Assembly: GCA_944325175.1 (NCBI GenBank)
Contig: CALUYZ010000001.1
Span: 62,001-126,000 of the forward strand
DNA from: Candidatus Gastranaerophilales bacterium
GTDB lineage: Bacteria > Cyanobacteriota > Vampirovibrionia > Gastranaerophilales > Gastranaerophilaceae
Length of the DNA stretch: 64,000 nucleotides
Direction: 5' to 3'
Part shown: positions 44,195-53,662 of the stretch, piece by piece
Layout of the letters: every line of letters starts with the position of its first letter
How positions within the stretch are numbered: position 1 is the first letter of the stretch
The notes under the pieces: generated by a model
What the model was told of the DNA's origin: nothing
Databases searched by the model: none
What the model saw: only the letters and a program-made list of their open reading frames with translations
Made by a program: the position numbers and the translations under genes

Positions 44195-46449
44195 TATTCT
44201 TCCTCCATGGGTTTATTATATTTGCAAGTTTTAGATGAGCAAGCTATTTTATTTCCTGTTTTTAAGAATTTTTTAACCAATAATTCACCACATTCAGGGC
44301 ATTTTTCACCCGTTGGTTCGTTCCAAACGGCAAAGTCGCAATCGGGATACTTTGAACAGCCATAGAAGGTTTTACCGTATCTTGACCTTCTTTGAATAAG
44401 TTCGCCGTCTCTTCCTTCTTTTTCGCATTTTGGGCATTTTACGCCTGATGAAATGACAATGCCTTTTCTTGCTTTGCATTTTTCATTTAAACATTGGTAA
44501 TATTTGCCGTATGGACCTGTTTTAATAACGGTTTCAGAGCCGCATTTTTCGCATTTTACATCTGTTTTTTCATCTTCAGCAGGTGCTTTTGGGGCTTCAC
44601 CGTCTAAGCTCATCATTGTTTTACATTCAGGATACCCCGAACACCCTAAAAATTGTTTTCCAAAACGGGAAGTTTTAACAACCATTTTCTTTCCGCAATT
44701 AGGGCAAATTTTGTCTGATTCTATAACAACGTTGCCCATATTGGTTTTAGCGTCTTCCACCGTTTTTTCAAAAGGGGAATAGAAATCTTTTAAAACTTTA
44801 ATTGAATCAGCTTTATCTTCTGCAATTTCATCAAGTTTTAATTCCATGCCTGCTGTAAATTTATAATCCATTATGTCTTTAAAATATTCACATAATTGTT
44901 TTGAAACGGTTCTGCCCAATAATGTCGGCTTCAATGCTTTATCTAATTTTTCAACATACCCTCTTTGCTGAATTTTTGTGATAATAGGCGCATACGTTGA
45001 AGGGCGCCCGATGCCGTATTCTTCCAGTTGTTTTACAAGGCTTGCTTCAGAAAACCTTGCAGGGGGTTGTGTGAAATGTTGTTCTGAAATTAACTTTTTA
45101 AATTCTAAAGTTTCGCCTTCTTTTAATTCAGGAATTTTTTGAATGGCTTCTTCTTTGTCATCTTCATAAACTTTTAAAAAGCCGTCAAATTCAACTTTAG
45201 ATGAACCCACTCTAAATGTGTAACCGTTTGCGTCAATTTCAACGCCCAAATTTTTAACTTTGGCTGCTTCCATTTGAGAAGCAACAAACCTTGTCCAAAT
45301 TAATTTATAAAGCCTGTATTGTTCGCTTGTTAAATATTTTTTAATTGATTCAGGCGTTTTTGAAACGTAAGACGGGCGAATGGCTTCATGCGCATCTTGA
45401 ACGTTTTTCTTTTTGCCTTTGTTATAATCGTTTGGGGTTTTTGGGTAATATTTATCACCGTAATTATATGTAATAAATTCTTTTGCAGCTTCTTTAGCAT
45501 CATCAGATATTCTAACAGAATCTGTTCTCATATAGGTGATAAGCCCAACAGCACCTTCTTCGCCAAGTTCAATACCTTCATAAAGTTTTTGTGCTATCTG
45601 CATTGTTTTTGAAACGCCATAACCTAATTTTGAACTTGCTTCTCTTTGCAAGGTTGATGTTATAAAAGGTGCTTGAGGGTTTCTTTTTGTATCACGAGAT
45701 GTTATATTTGATACAACATATTTTGCATTTTCTAAATCTTTTAAGATTTTATCAGCTTCTTTTTTATCTTTTATTTCAATTTTTTTATCTTTATATTTTG
45801 TAAGTTCTGCTTCAAAATCATAATTATTTTTAGATAACATTGCGCCTATTGTCCAATATTCAACAGGAACAAATGCTTCAATTTCTTCTTCACGTTCAAC
45901 TATCATTCTAAGCGCAACAGATTGAACACGGCCAGCTGACAGGTGATAGTTTCTTAATTTTTCCCATAAAATGGGGCTTATTTTAAAACCAACAAGTCTA
46001 TCTAAAATTTGTCTTGTTTGTTGAGCTTTCACCTTCAACATATCAATTTGACGAACATTTTGAACGGCATCTTTAATTGCATGGGGGGTAATTTCGTTAA
46101 ATTCAATCCTAAAAATTTTACTCTCAGGAACCTTTAAAACTTCTTTCACATGCCATGCTATAGCTTCTCCTTCACGGTCAGGGTCGGATGCTAAATAAAC
46201 CTTATCTGCCGATTTTGCAAGTTTATTTAAGGTATCAACCACCTTTTGTTTTTCAGGAATTATGGCAAATGTGGGCTTAAAATCGTTATCAACATCAAAA
46301 CCGAGCCCTTTTGGGGGAAGGTCACGTATATGCCCATAACTTGCTTCTATAAGGTAATTATCCCCCAAGATTTTTTTAATTGTTTTGGATTTTGCGGGAG
46401 ATTCCACTATTACAAGAGTTTTAGCTTTATTTGCCGTTTTTGTTGCCAT
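44194..46449 (-). CDS. topA: DNA topoisomerase I
   Basis: A 751-residue type IA topoisomerase that relaxes negative supercoils. Toprim start TLVIVESPAKSKTIKKIL with DPDREGEAIAWHV; active-site Tyr in GLITYMRTDSVRIS; core ends with the gate region GRPSTYAPIITKI. The C-terminus has four zinc-ribbon modules, including CPNCGKKMVVKTSRFGKQFLGC and CPKCEKEGRDGELIQ, plus a last one ending CSSKTCKYN. Complete. Confidence 0.97.
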   Translation of the reverse strand: MATKTANKAKTLVIVESPAKSKTIKKILGDNYLIEASYGHIRDLPPKGLGFDVDNDFKPTFAIIPEKQKVVDTLNKLAKSADKVYLASDPDREGEAIAWHVKEVLKVPESKIFRIEFNEITPHAIKDAVQNVRQIDMLKVKAQQTRQILDRLVGFKISPILWEKLRNYHLSAGRVQSVALRMIVEREEEIEAFVPVEYWTIGAMLSKNNYDFEAELTKYKDKKIEIKDKKEADKILKDLENAKYVVSNITSRDTKRNPQAPFITSTLQREASSKLGYGVSKTMQIAQKLYEGIELGEEGAVGLITYMRTDSVRISDDAKEAAKEFITYNYGDKYYPKTPNDYNKGKKKNVQDAHEAIRPSYVSKTPESIKKYLTSEQYRLYKLIWTRFVASQMEAAKVKNLGVEIDANGYTFRVGSSKVEFDGFLKVYEDDKEEAIQKIPELKEGETLEFKKLISEQHFTQPPARFSEASLVKQLEEYGIGRPSTYAPIITKIQQRGYVEKLDKALKPTLLGRTVSKQLCEYFKDIMDYKFTAGMELKLDEIAEDKADSIKVLKDFYSPFEKTVEDAKTNMGNVVIESDKICPNCGKKMVVKTSRFGKQFLGCSGYPECKTMMSLDGEAPKAPAEDEKTDVKCEKCGSETVIKTGPYGKYYQCLNEKCKARKGIVISSGVKCPKCEKEGRDGELIQRRSRYGKTFYGCSKYPDCDFAVWNEPTGEKCPECGELLVKKFLKTGNKIACSSKTCKYNKPMEEE

Positions 46450-46450
46450 T

Positions 46451-47563
46451 TTAATTTCCTAAAATATAATAAAGTCCGTTTTTTTGAATGATTAAACCTT
46501 TTAATTCCATCTCGGTTAATATCATCATAAGCTCATTTATACCAACATCAAGTTTTTGTTTCAACCCCTCGAATGAAATTTCTTCAATCGAAATTAACTC
46601 ATAAATTTCTTTTTCGTTGTCTTTGAGGTTTATTTTAGCTTTATTTTGGGTTTTTATTTCCCAGTTCATTGTGTTTAAAATGTCGTTTGTATTTGTTATA
46701 ATGGCAGCACCGTTTTTAATTAAGTGGTAAATGCCTTCTGTGTTTGGGTTTGAAATGTTCCCCGGGATGCACATTAATTCTTTTCCTTGCTCAAGGGTTA
46801 ATCTTGCTGAAATCATAGCGCCCGATTTTATTCTTGCTTCAGCTATAATCACCCCTTTGGATAAGCCTGTAACAATTCTGTTTCTTTGGGGGAAATTTTG
46901 TGGCATGGGCGCTAATTCGTAAGGGTATTCAGAAAATATAACCCCTTTTTCTTCAATTTTGTTATATAAATCTTTATTTTGGGAAGGATACTTATATTTT
47001 AACCCTGAACCAATTACGGCGATTGTTTTTAAATTGTTTAAAAGGGCGTTTTTATGCGCCTCGGCGTCAATTCCTGAAGCAAGCCCTGAAATGATTGTAA
47101 TATCTGTATTTATAAACCCCTGAATTATATTTTTAACGTTTAATTTTGCAGATTCGCTTGCATTTCTTGAACCTACAACAGCCAGAGTTTTATCAAAATT
47201 TATATTATCTAAATTTCCCTTATAATAGAGCATTAAGGGAAAGTCTTCAATGTTTTTGAGAATTTTCGGATATTTTTCATCTTCAAAAGTTATAAAATTT
47301 TGATTTTCCTGTTTTGCTTTTTCAAAAATTTCATCTACTTTTAAACTGTTTATTACCGATAAAAAATTTTTTGGAGTGGAAATGTTTTCATAGGTTTCAA
47401 AAAATTCATCTAAATCGTTTTTTGTCGTATAGAAAATTTTTTCAATATCGTAATCAAAAAATTCAAAAATTTTTGCCTTAAAAAGGGGATTGTTTATAAA
47501 AACGCTGTTTAGGGCAATATAAAATTTGTTTTTATCGTTTGAAAAGTTAAATTTACCCTGCAT
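46451..47563 (-). CDS. dprA: DNA-processing protein DprA
   Basis: A 370-residue protein that loads RecA on incoming single-stranded DNA. Rossmann-like core: LAVVGSRNASESAKLNV, ISGLASGIDAEAHKNAL, and FPQRNRIVTGLSKGVIIAEARIKSGAMI. A C-terminal winged-helix region (about 310-370) is present, as in full-length DprA. With the prepilin genes about 4 kb away, this fits natural transformation, but no comEA or comEC is in the window. It overlaps the TPR gene by 11 bases. Confidence 0.94.
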   Translation of the reverse strand: MQGKFNFSNDKNKFYIALNSVFINNPLFKAKIFEFFDYDIEKIFYTTKNDLDEFFETYENISTPKNFLSVINSLKVDEIFEKAKQENQNFITFEDEKYPKILKNIEDFPLMLYYKGNLDNINFDKTLAVVGSRNASESAKLNVKNIIQGFINTDITIISGLASGIDAEAHKNALLNNLKTIAVIGSGLKYKYPSQNKDLYNKIEEKGVIFSEYPYELAPMPQNFPQRNRIVTGLSKGVIIAEARIKSGAMISARLTLEQGKELMCIPGNISNPNTEGIYHLIKNGAAIITNTNDILNTMNWEIKTQNKAKINLKDNEKEIYELISIEEISFEGLKQKLDVGINELMMILTEMELKGLIIQKNGLYYILGN

Positions 47564-48485
47564 TATTTATTTCCTTAAATTCTCCCAAAACTGATTTTTT
47601 ATCAAAAGTTAGCGTTTCTTCTTGCGCAACGGCAGATTCAAGGTAATCTTTATACTTTACAAGGTCTTTTTTTAATTTTGAAATTTCCGCCATTAAATAA
47701 AACCAATCGCCATTTGTGCCTATTTCTTCTTTCATTTCATCTAAAACATCAGATGCCATATCAATATCTTCCAGTTTTAAATATAATTGACACAATAATT
47801 TGTATGCTTCAGTGTCTTTTTTATTTTTTTGTATGGTCATATTAAGCATTATAACCGCATTTTCAAAATCTTCTTTAGAATAATATATTTGAGCAAGGTT
47901 AAAATATGCCCAAGAATAATCGGGTGAAAGCTCAATTACCGTTCGATATTCTTTTATGGCGTCATCAAACAATTTTTTTTTATGATAACAGTTCGCAAGG
48001 TGAAAATGGGCAAAATAATCATCATAATTTAATTTTATTGCTCTTTGAAAACATTTTTTGGCAAGCTCTATATCATTTTTTTTAAAATAAAGGCAGCCTA
48101 AACAAAAGAAAGAATTTGAGTCGTTTTTTTCTAAACAAATAACTTTTTTAAATTCTTTTATGGCTTCATCTTGCATATTAAGGGCATCATAGCAAAGGGC
48201 AAGATTATAGATAAAATCACCGTCATCAGGCTTTATTTCAACTGCTTTTTTATAATATTGAAGGGCAAATTTAAACTCTTTTAATTTTTCAAAGCAGATG
48301 CCTAAATTAAAATATAAATTGGCATCATCTTTAAAAATTCCTACAAGATAGTTCAAATGTTTTATTGAAGCTTCGATAAAACCCATATCCGATAAAAGCA
48401 TTGCAAGTTCACGCCGAGATTGAAAATTGGTGGGGTCGGCTTCAATGTTTTTCTTTAATTGCTCAAATCTTTGAAGGTCATTCAT
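47553..48485 (-). CDS. Tetratricopeptide repeat protein
   Basis: A 310-residue protein made almost wholly of TPR repeats (about seven, residues 20-270), for example LYFNLGICFEKLKEFKFALQ, FIYNLALCYDALNMQDEA, and FAHFHLANCYHKKKLFDDA. No signal peptide or membrane helix, so it is cytosolic and a likely scaffold for protein-protein contacts. It overlaps genes on both sides (eight and 11 bases) within the topA-dprA transcription unit. Partner unknown. Confidence 0.88.
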   Translation of the reverse strand: MNDLQRFEQLKKNIEADPTNFQSRRELAMLLSDMGFIEASIKHLNYLVGIFKDDANLYFNLGICFEKLKEFKFALQYYKKAVEIKPDDGDFIYNLALCYDALNMQDEAIKEFKKVICLEKNDSNSFFCLGCLYFKKNDIELAKKCFQRAIKLNYDDYFAHFHLANCYHKKKLFDDAIKEYRTVIELSPDYSWAYFNLAQIYYSKEDFENAVIMLNMTIQKNKKDTEAYKLLCQLYLKLEDIDMASDVLDEMKEEIGTNGDWFYLMAEISKLKKDLVKYKDYLESAVAQEETLTFDKKSVLGEFKEINNAG

Positions 48486-48918
48486 TTTCTTTTAGTTTAT
48501 CTAAGTCTAAAACCGTGGTTTCACCTGATAAATCTATAACGTTTACTTGATTGTCATCAAGTTCATCTTCATTGTCTTTATCAATAACTATATTTTCAAT
48601 AACAATTTGTGCCATATCAAGAGCAACTTTTTGTCTTGTTTCGGGAGAGCATTTTTCTAACATTTGAATTGCGGTTCTGACTGTTTTTTCTAAGTCATAC
48701 CAACGATTTACGCCCTTTTGAATAACCCCTTCTTCAACAGCAGACATTATATCTTCGACATTTTTAAATTCGTTTGATTTTATATTATGCTCAATAATAA
48801 CTTTAATGAGGTTTAGAGCAACTTGAATTTGCGTTGCATCGTCTGAATTTGCAAGTGTACGCATAGACATTGAAAGAACAGGATCTTTATCATACCATCT
48901 TGAGTAAAATTCTTTCAT
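48478..48918 (-). CDS. Hypothetical helical protein
   Basis: A 146-residue protein with an all-helical N-terminal part (DPVLSMSMRTLANSDDATQIQ, LNLIKVIIEHNI) and an acidic tail (DNEDELDDNQVNVIDL). No family recognised. It overlaps the TPR gene start by eight bases, suggesting a shared function with it. Confidence 0.6.
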   Translation of the reverse strand: MKEFYSRWYDKDPVLSMSMRTLANSDDATQIQVALNLIKVIIEHNIKSNEFKNVEDIMSAVEEGVIQKGVNRWYDLEKTVRTAIQMLEKCSPETRQKVALDMAQIVIENIVIDKDNEDELDDNQVNVIDLSGETTVLDLDKLKENE

Positions 48919-48939
48919 TTTGTCTTTTTATACCTCTTG

Positions 48940-49239
48940 TTAGCCAAATTTGTACGTTACGCCTGCGGAGTCATTTGGGTATTCCCAGTTTATTGCATTA
49001 TATGGACATGACAGTCTGCATGTGCCACATTCCAAACAATTTTCATAATCCGCATTAATGAGATTTGTTTTCTCATTATGAGTATATACATCAGCCGGAC
49101 AGAAAAATGTACATTCTTTATTTTTGCAATTTTTGCATTTTTCAACGTCTATGCTGATATGGCTTTTATTATTGCAAATAAACCTTAATGTTGCAAGTCT
49201 TTCATCAGTATTAACATTTAAAATATCATTTTCGCTCAT
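48940..49239 (-). CDS. fixX: Ferredoxin-like protein FixX
   Basis: A 99-residue ferredoxin-like partner of the FixC flavoprotein. Cysteine ligands are visible: CKNCKNKECTFFCPA and CLECGTCRLSCPYNAINWEYP, a 4Fe-4S arrangement. The start is ATG 49239 (MSENDILN), five bases after the fixC stop; a longer version from 49269 would overlap fixC by 25 bases. FixX accepts electrons with FixC in the electron-bifurcating Fix pathway. Confidence 0.88.
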   Translation of the reverse strand: MSENDILNVNTDERLATLRFICNNKSHISIDVEKCKNCKNKECTFFCPADVYTHNEKTNLINADYENCLECGTCRLSCPYNAINWEYPNDSAGVTYKFG

Positions 49240-49244
49240 TATAC

Positions 49245-50558
49245 TTATATTATAGCTTCTATTGCACATTTTACAAAACTTATAACATCAGAAATTAATT
49301 CTTTTAAATTTCTGTCTTTAAAGAACGACAGCAAAAATTTTCTATAGCCTTGTTTTTTGCCTTTGTTGTCTGCTGTTGTCCAAAGTTTAAAAAATTCATC
49401 TATTTTTTTTGGGTAGTACGAAAAAATAGAATTTTTTCTTTTTAATAATGTCGGAATAACGTTTCTGTAGGTTTTTAAGTCTTTTATGACAAATGTTTTG
49501 TATAATTTCTTTTTATAATTTTTTAGACTTTCTTTTTTAAAGTTCTTCTTTTTATAAGCATTAACAATGGTTTCGCCGGCAACAATTCCGCTTTTTATTG
49601 CAAGGTTTGTGCCTTCAAAATGAACGGAATCAACTAAATTTGCAGCATCTCCAACGATTAAATAACCGTCGCCGTACAGCTCGGGCATTTCATTATAGCC
49701 GCCTTCAGGAATCGAATGAGCGGAATATTCCACAAGTTCGCCCCCTTCGATTAATTTTTTAACAAATTCATTATTTTTTAATCTGTTTAAATATTCATAA
49801 GGCCTGATTTTGTTTTTTTGAAGGCTTTCCATAGAAACGCCCACACCAAGCGAAACGGTATTTTTAAAGGTATATAAAAACCCCATTGCAAAAGGCGGTT
49901 CTTCGCCTTCTTTGTGTAAACCGCCAAAAAATTCGTACATAGAGCCGTTATTATCTTTTAATTGAAATCTTTCTTTAATAACGTCAGACCCAAGACGAAT
50001 TGTTTCTTTTACGCCTAAAATTGCGCTTTTTGGAGCCGGTATTTTTTTAAGATTTGCTTTATTTAAAAGAATTGAATTAAATCCTTCCGCAATAACTGTT
50101 ACAGGCGCATAAATTTCTTCTGTTTCTGTTTTAACGCCTATGATTTTGTTATCTTTTTTAATTAACGATGTTACAAGAGTTTCTGTTGCAAAATAAACAC
50201 CTTCTTCTCTTGCCTGATTTGCCAAAAATGTATCAAAGGCAAAACGTGTGATTATTGCAGAAGTTTTTTCATTTTCGTTGTTTTCATAAGTTATGGAAAT
50301 TGAATTTTTATCGTTCAAAATTACATAGTTGTGTTTTTGTAAAAAGGTCTCATACGGGCAATTCATGTAGGTTTTTGGAAATAATTCTTTAATGGATTCA
50401 AGATAAACAGCCCCGCCATACACATTTTTTGTGCCAAACTTTGAGGCCTTTTCTATAACAAGAACCTTTAGCCCATGCCTTGCAGCAACTGTGGCGCAAG
50501 CAATACCTGATGGGCCTGCGCCTACAATAATAACATCAATTTTTGGATTTTTTTCCAT
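49245..50558 (-). CDS. fixC: Electron transfer flavoprotein-quinone oxidoreductase-like FixC
   Basis: A 437-residue FAD protein of the FixC/ETF-QO family. FAD Rossmann start VIIVGAGPSGIACATVAARHG; GXGVX GLY-type second site in VTVIAEGFNSILLNKA; and GYLIVGDAANLVDSVHFEGTN with the final flavin motif. Membrane-peripheral, it passes electrons from an electron-transfer flavoprotein to quinone. fixA and fixB are not in the window, so the ETF partner is elsewhere. It precedes fixX. Confidence 0.92.
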   Translation of the reverse strand: MEKNPKIDVIIVGAGPSGIACATVAARHGLKVLVIEKASKFGTKNVYGGAVYLESIKELFPKTYMNCPYETFLQKHNYVILNDKNSISITYENNENEKTSAIITRFAFDTFLANQAREEGVYFATETLVTSLIKKDNKIIGVKTETEEIYAPVTVIAEGFNSILLNKANLKKIPAPKSAILGVKETIRLGSDVIKERFQLKDNNGSMYEFFGGLHKEGEEPPFAMGFLYTFKNTVSLGVGVSMESLQKNKIRPYEYLNRLKNNEFVKKLIEGGELVEYSAHSIPEGGYNEMPELYGDGYLIVGDAANLVDSVHFEGTNLAIKSGIVAGETIVNAYKKKNFKKESLKNYKKKLYKTFVIKDLKTYRNVIPTLLKRKNSIFSYYPKKIDEFFKLWTTADNKGKKQGYRKFLLSFFKDRNLKELISDVISFVKCAIEAII

Positions 50559-50592
50559 AATCTAATTATACATTTTGTTTAAATTTAATCAA

Positions 50593-50934
50593 TTATTTTG
50601 AATCGGGAATTTGAAAAATAATTCCTCCTAAAAATGCTAACATTAATGAACCCAAAAGTGCCGCAAGAAAGCCTTCTATCTCTATACCGGGGACAAAATA
50701 GCCCATTAACATAAATAAAAGAGTATTTAAAATAAATGTAAAAATTCCTAAAGTTAAAATGTTAACAGGTAAAGTTATTATAAGCAAAAACGGTTTTATA
50801 AAAACATTAATTAATGCCATAACAAAAGCAGCCAACAATGCCGCAGGGAAATTTTCAACCATAATCCCGGGAATTAACCAGCCCGTTAACATAATAGCAA
50901 GCGCAAATAAAACCCATTTTAAAATCATCATCAT
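50593..50934 (-). CDS. Phage holin-family 4/YvlD-like membrane protein
   Basis: A 113-residue membrane protein of the YvlD (PF04020-type) family. Four hydrophobic segments with the family motifs LTGWLIPGI, FVMALINVFIKPFLLIITLPVNILTLGIF and FVPGIEI. The start is ATG 50934 (first of three consecutive ATG codons), behind AAGGAG with a nine-base spacer; a longer frame begins at 50979 without a ribosome site. Role unknown despite the family name; not evidence for a phage. Confidence 0.85.
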   Translation of the reverse strand: MMMILKWVLFALAIMLTGWLIPGIMVENFPAALLAAFVMALINVFIKPFLLIITLPVNILTLGIFTFILNTLLFMLMGYFVPGIEIEGFLAALLGSLMLAFLGGIIFQIPDSK

Positions 50935-51108
50935 AAAAATTTTCTCCTTTTTTTTAAATTTTAACACCCGTATACACATTTAAAAGAGAAAAAGCGGCTA
51001 GTAACAAAGGCTAAATTTACAACCAAAAATAGGCACTTTGTTTAATAAAAACAAAAATCCAAGCACCGCCAATAAAACTTACCTGCAAATAATAATATTC
51101 CCTTCACC

Positions 51109-51133
51109 AAAAAACGCCACTTAAAAAGCGGCG
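51109..51133 (-). terminator. Terminator of prepilin gene A
   Basis: Read leftward: CGCCGCTT, loop TTT, AAGTGGCG (51133-51115) followed by TTTTTT. One G-U wobble. The same type of stem (core AAGTGGCG) follows genes B and C. Most of the rest of 50935-51218 shows nothing else I can name. Confidence 0.7.
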
Positions 51134-51218
51134 CTAATTTGAAAACATTTATTATTCGTTGGACAAAAAAAGGAGTCTTTTTGTTTGATTTTGTCACATT
51201 TTAGCAAAATAACAAATT

Positions 51219-52190
51219 TTATCTCCTGAGGCATCGCACGTTACCCGTATAAGAACGACCATTACGGCCACGGGTGCCATCAATGAAGTACTGCCTCCAA
51301 GCTAATCCAGAGGCACCCAGCGAAATGACCGAGCCCGACCAATAGCCGCTATTGCTTTCACCTAGGTTAATAAGAGGGGCATTTACAAATAATGATGCAA
51401 GCTCATCTCTGTCGGGTAACCTTAGGTCTTCTCCCATGGTTTTACATGCTGTTGGTGCATCAATTTCACCTTCTGCTTCTGTATATTGTTTTACAACTGA
51501 TGTATAGTCTGAGTTGTATGGAACGGGTGCTACAACAACTGGGCTTTTGTTATAAAAAGCTGTGATAAAACCAACATCCTTCCCTATTTGATTGGGTCCT
51601 TCTGTACCATTTAGGTCATATACAAAATTAACGCACATTTTGTTTTGAACATAATGAGCAGCTGTTGTATCTGAACTGCATAATGGGTTATAAAATACTG
51701 CTATCGATTCACCATTAACTGTTTCAAATGCAGCGGCTTTTGTATCTGCCATATCACCACCTTCGCCTGATGTATGCTTTCCATTTAAAAGTTTTTCATT
51801 CAACTCGCTCATCTTTGTTGGGAATGTAATTTCAGAAACCGCATCCAATGTTGTAATTTTACTTGGAATACCGCAAGAGCTTAATTTATCAGGTCCGCAA
51901 ACGTTATTAATTTTATAAACCTTTGATAATGCATCCAAAATAAAACTTTCTGCTGCCGTATCAGCCGTTGCAGTTCCGTCTTCATCTTCCGTATACGTTC
52001 CATATCCGCCCAATGTGTTCATCTGCCCTATTGCTTGAGTCAGTCTTGCATGTAATGCTTTTTTCTGTGCATCCCATGCTTTTTCGTTTACATTCACAAG
52101 TAAACTCGGCAAAGTAATTGCCGCCACAATACCAATAATTGCCAAAGTAATTAAAATTTCAGCAAGCGTAAATCCTTTTTTCTTTTTCAT
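51219..52190 (-). CDS. Prepilin-like protein A with lectin-like variable C-terminus
   Basis: A 323-residue type IV/II prepilin. Leader MKKKKG is cleaved before Phe; FTLAEILITLAIIG keeps Glu5 of mature pilin, followed by a hydrophobic helix to IVAAITLPSLLV. The middle (about 40-230) is nearly the same in all five paralogues (HARLTQAIGQMN, FILDALSKVYKINN). The C-terminal 90 residues carry DLRLPDRDELASL, YWSGSV and VRCLRR, the pattern of a DUF1566/FGE-type C-type-lectin fold, and hold the hypervariable segment. The start is ATG 52190 behind GAAAGG; an upstream in-frame extension to 52226 is rejected. Exported and probably displayed on the cell surface. Confidence 0.85.
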   Translation of the reverse strand: MKKKKGFTLAEILITLAIIGIVAAITLPSLLVNVNEKAWDAQKKALHARLTQAIGQMNTLGGYGTYTEDEDGTATADTAAESFILDALSKVYKINNVCGPDKLSSCGIPSKITTLDAVSEITFPTKMSELNEKLLNGKHTSGEGGDMADTKAAAFETVNGESIAVFYNPLCSSDTTAAHYVQNKMCVNFVYDLNGTEGPNQIGKDVGFITAFYNKSPVVVAPVPYNSDYTSVVKQYTEAEGEIDAPTACKTMGEDLRLPDRDELASLFVNAPLINLGESNSGYWSGSVISLGASGLAWRQYFIDGTRGRNGRSYTGNVRCLRR

Positions 52191-52500
52191 AAAAAAAAAT
52201 ACCTTTCTATTACTTAATAATTCCAACAGGAATATATAATGAAGTACAGCTTCACATATTCTAATGTTATCATTATTTTATATTGCCTTCAATGCATAGA
52301 GTAAGATTTTATCCTTTCAACTTTGCACCAATTTGAGTAAATTTGATGCATGAAGTTAAAAGTTTTCTTGTGAAAGGGTTTCGAGGATTAAAAAATAAGA
52401 AATATTGAGGTTTTTCCCTCTTGAATTAATATGAAAATGATGATATATTAAGAAAAAGAAGATAAATGCACCAAACTTACTCATTTTGGTGCATTTTTTA
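52191..52500. repeat. Duplicated upstream region, copy at gene A
   Basis: About 300 bases upstream of gene A are closely similar to 57058-57365 upstream of gene E. Shared blocks include AATTCCAACAGGAATATAT, CACATATTCTAAT, TATCATTATTTTATATTGCC and TTCAATGCAT, then AAAGAAGATAAATGCACCAA. They probably hold the promoter of each unit. This region ends with the hairpin at 52464-52496. Confidence 0.82.
52464..52496. repeat. TGCACCA hairpin, copy 1
   Basis: AAATGCACCAAA (52464-52475) and TTTGGTGCATTT (52485-52496), a 12-bp stem with a 9-base loop, followed rightward by T. Same family as 53828, 57329 and 57522. Confidence 0.85.
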
Positions 52501-52522
52501 ATACCGCAATTCCCCCACAAAA

Positions 52523-52545
52523 GTAGGTTGGGCTTTCAGCCCAAC
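52523..52545 (+). repeat. REP-like palindrome with GTAG head, copy 1
   Basis: GTAG then GTTGGGCT-TTC-AGCCCAAC. The 5' GTAG tetranucleotide plus a short GC-rich stem in an otherwise AT-rich gap is the format of REP elements mobilised by RAYT (Y1) transposases. Identical copy at 53886-53908. Confidence 0.75.
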
Positions 52546-52594
52546 ATCATCAAACCGTTTTCCACCCCCCCTTTTTTTTTAAACATCAAAACAC

Positions 52595-52622
52595 AAAAAA
52601 GCGCCACTTAAAAAAGTGACGC
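52595..52622 (-). terminator. Terminator of prepilin gene B
   Basis: Read leftward: GCGTCACTT, loop, AAGTGGCGC (52622-52601), then TTTTTT. One T-G wobble. Nearly identical to the terminator of gene C at 53961-53982. Confidence 0.78.
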
Positions 52623-52690
52623 TAAAGATAAAAAATATAGTTGAAAAGAAATTTATTATTCATTTTGCAAAAATGACAAAATGACAATTT

Positions 52691-53662
52691 TTATCTCCTA
52701 ATGCAGCGTACGTAGAGCGCAGTAGAACGAGCGTTACGGTAACGGGCGCCATTACCGAAGCTCTCCCTCCAAGCTAGCCCAGAAGCGCCTAGCGTAACTG
52801 CCGAGCTCGACCAATAGATGCTAGTGCTTTCGCCTAGGTTAATAAAAGGCGCATTTATAAATAATGATGCAATTTCATCTCTATCAGGCAATCTTAGGTC
52901 TTCTCCCAAGGTTTTACATGCTGTCGGCGCATCAACTGTTCCTTCTGTATCTGTATATTGTGGTATAGGCGATGCATAATCTGTGTTGTATGGAATAGGT
53001 GCTACAACGACAGGATTTTTATTATAAAAAGCTGTAATGAAGCCAACATCTTTCCCTACTTGATTTGGACCTTCACTACCATTCAAGTCATAAACAAAGT
53101 TGGCACACATTTTGTTTTGAGCATAATGGTTAGCTGTTGCGTCTGAACTACATAATGGGTTATAGAATACCGCTATAGATTCCCCGTTGACTGTTTCAAA
53201 TGCAGCTGCTTTTGTATCTGTCATATCACCGTCTTCGCCTGTAAAATGGTAACCATTTAAAAGCTTGGCATTTAATTCTTTCATTTTAGTTGGAAAATTA
53301 ATTTCAGAAACTGCATCTAATGTTGTAATTTTACTTGGAATACCGCAAGAAGAAAGTTTATCAGGACCGCAAACGTTATTTATTTTATACACCTTAGAAA
53401 GTGCATCTAAGATAAAACTTTCAGCCGCCGTATCTTCTGTTACGGTTCCGTCTTCACCTTCCGTATAAGTTCCATATCCGCCCAAACTGTTCATCTGTCC
53501 AATAGCCTGAGCTAGTCTGGCATGAAGAGCTTTTTTCTGTGCATCCCATGCTTTTTCGTTTACATTAACAAGTAAACTTGGCAAAGTAATCGCAGCAACA
53601 ATTCCAATAATTGCCAAAGTAATCAACACTTCAGCAAGCGTAAAACCTCTAAACTTTTTCAT
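52691..53662 (-). CDS. Prepilin-like protein B with lectin-like variable C-terminus
   Basis: A 323-residue paralogue of gene A. Leader MKKFRG and FTLAEVLITLAIIG match the rightward prepilin at 57716 more closely than genes A, C, D and E. The body is shared; the C-terminus has YWSSSAVTLGASGLAW, then a variable stretch, then YVRCIRR. The start is ATG 53662 behind GAAAGGAAAG. Monocistronic, with its own terminator and its own REP and hairpin elements upstream. Confidence 0.85.
   Translation of the reverse strand: MKKFRGFTLAEVLITLAIIGIVAAITLPSLLVNVNEKAWDAQKKALHARLAQAIGQMNSLGGYGTYTEGEDGTVTEDTAAESFILDALSKVYKINNVCGPDKLSSCGIPSKITTLDAVSEINFPTKMKELNAKLLNGYHFTGEDGDMTDTKAAAFETVNGESIAVFYNPLCSSDATANHYAQNKMCANFVYDLNGSEGPNQVGKDVGFITAFYNKNPVVVAPIPYNTDYASPIPQYTDTEGTVDAPTACKTLGEDLRLPDRDEIASLFINAPFINLGESTSIYWSSSAVTLGASGLAWRESFGNGARYRNARSTALYVRCIRR

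Noticed and set aside
50593..50934. 'Phage holin' annotation as evidence for a prophage
   Set aside because: The YvlD family is widespread in bacterial chromosomes and the neighbours are fixC and prepilins, not phage genes.
50935..50979. Longer start for the YvlD-like gene (MCIRVLKF)
   Set aside because: AAGGAG lies inside that extension and points to the ATG cluster at 50934.
52561..52580. Long C and T tract before the B terminator as a phase-variation switch
   Set aside because: It is intergenic and downstream of gene A's upstream region, far from any start codon; length differs between the two gap copies but no gene would be switched.
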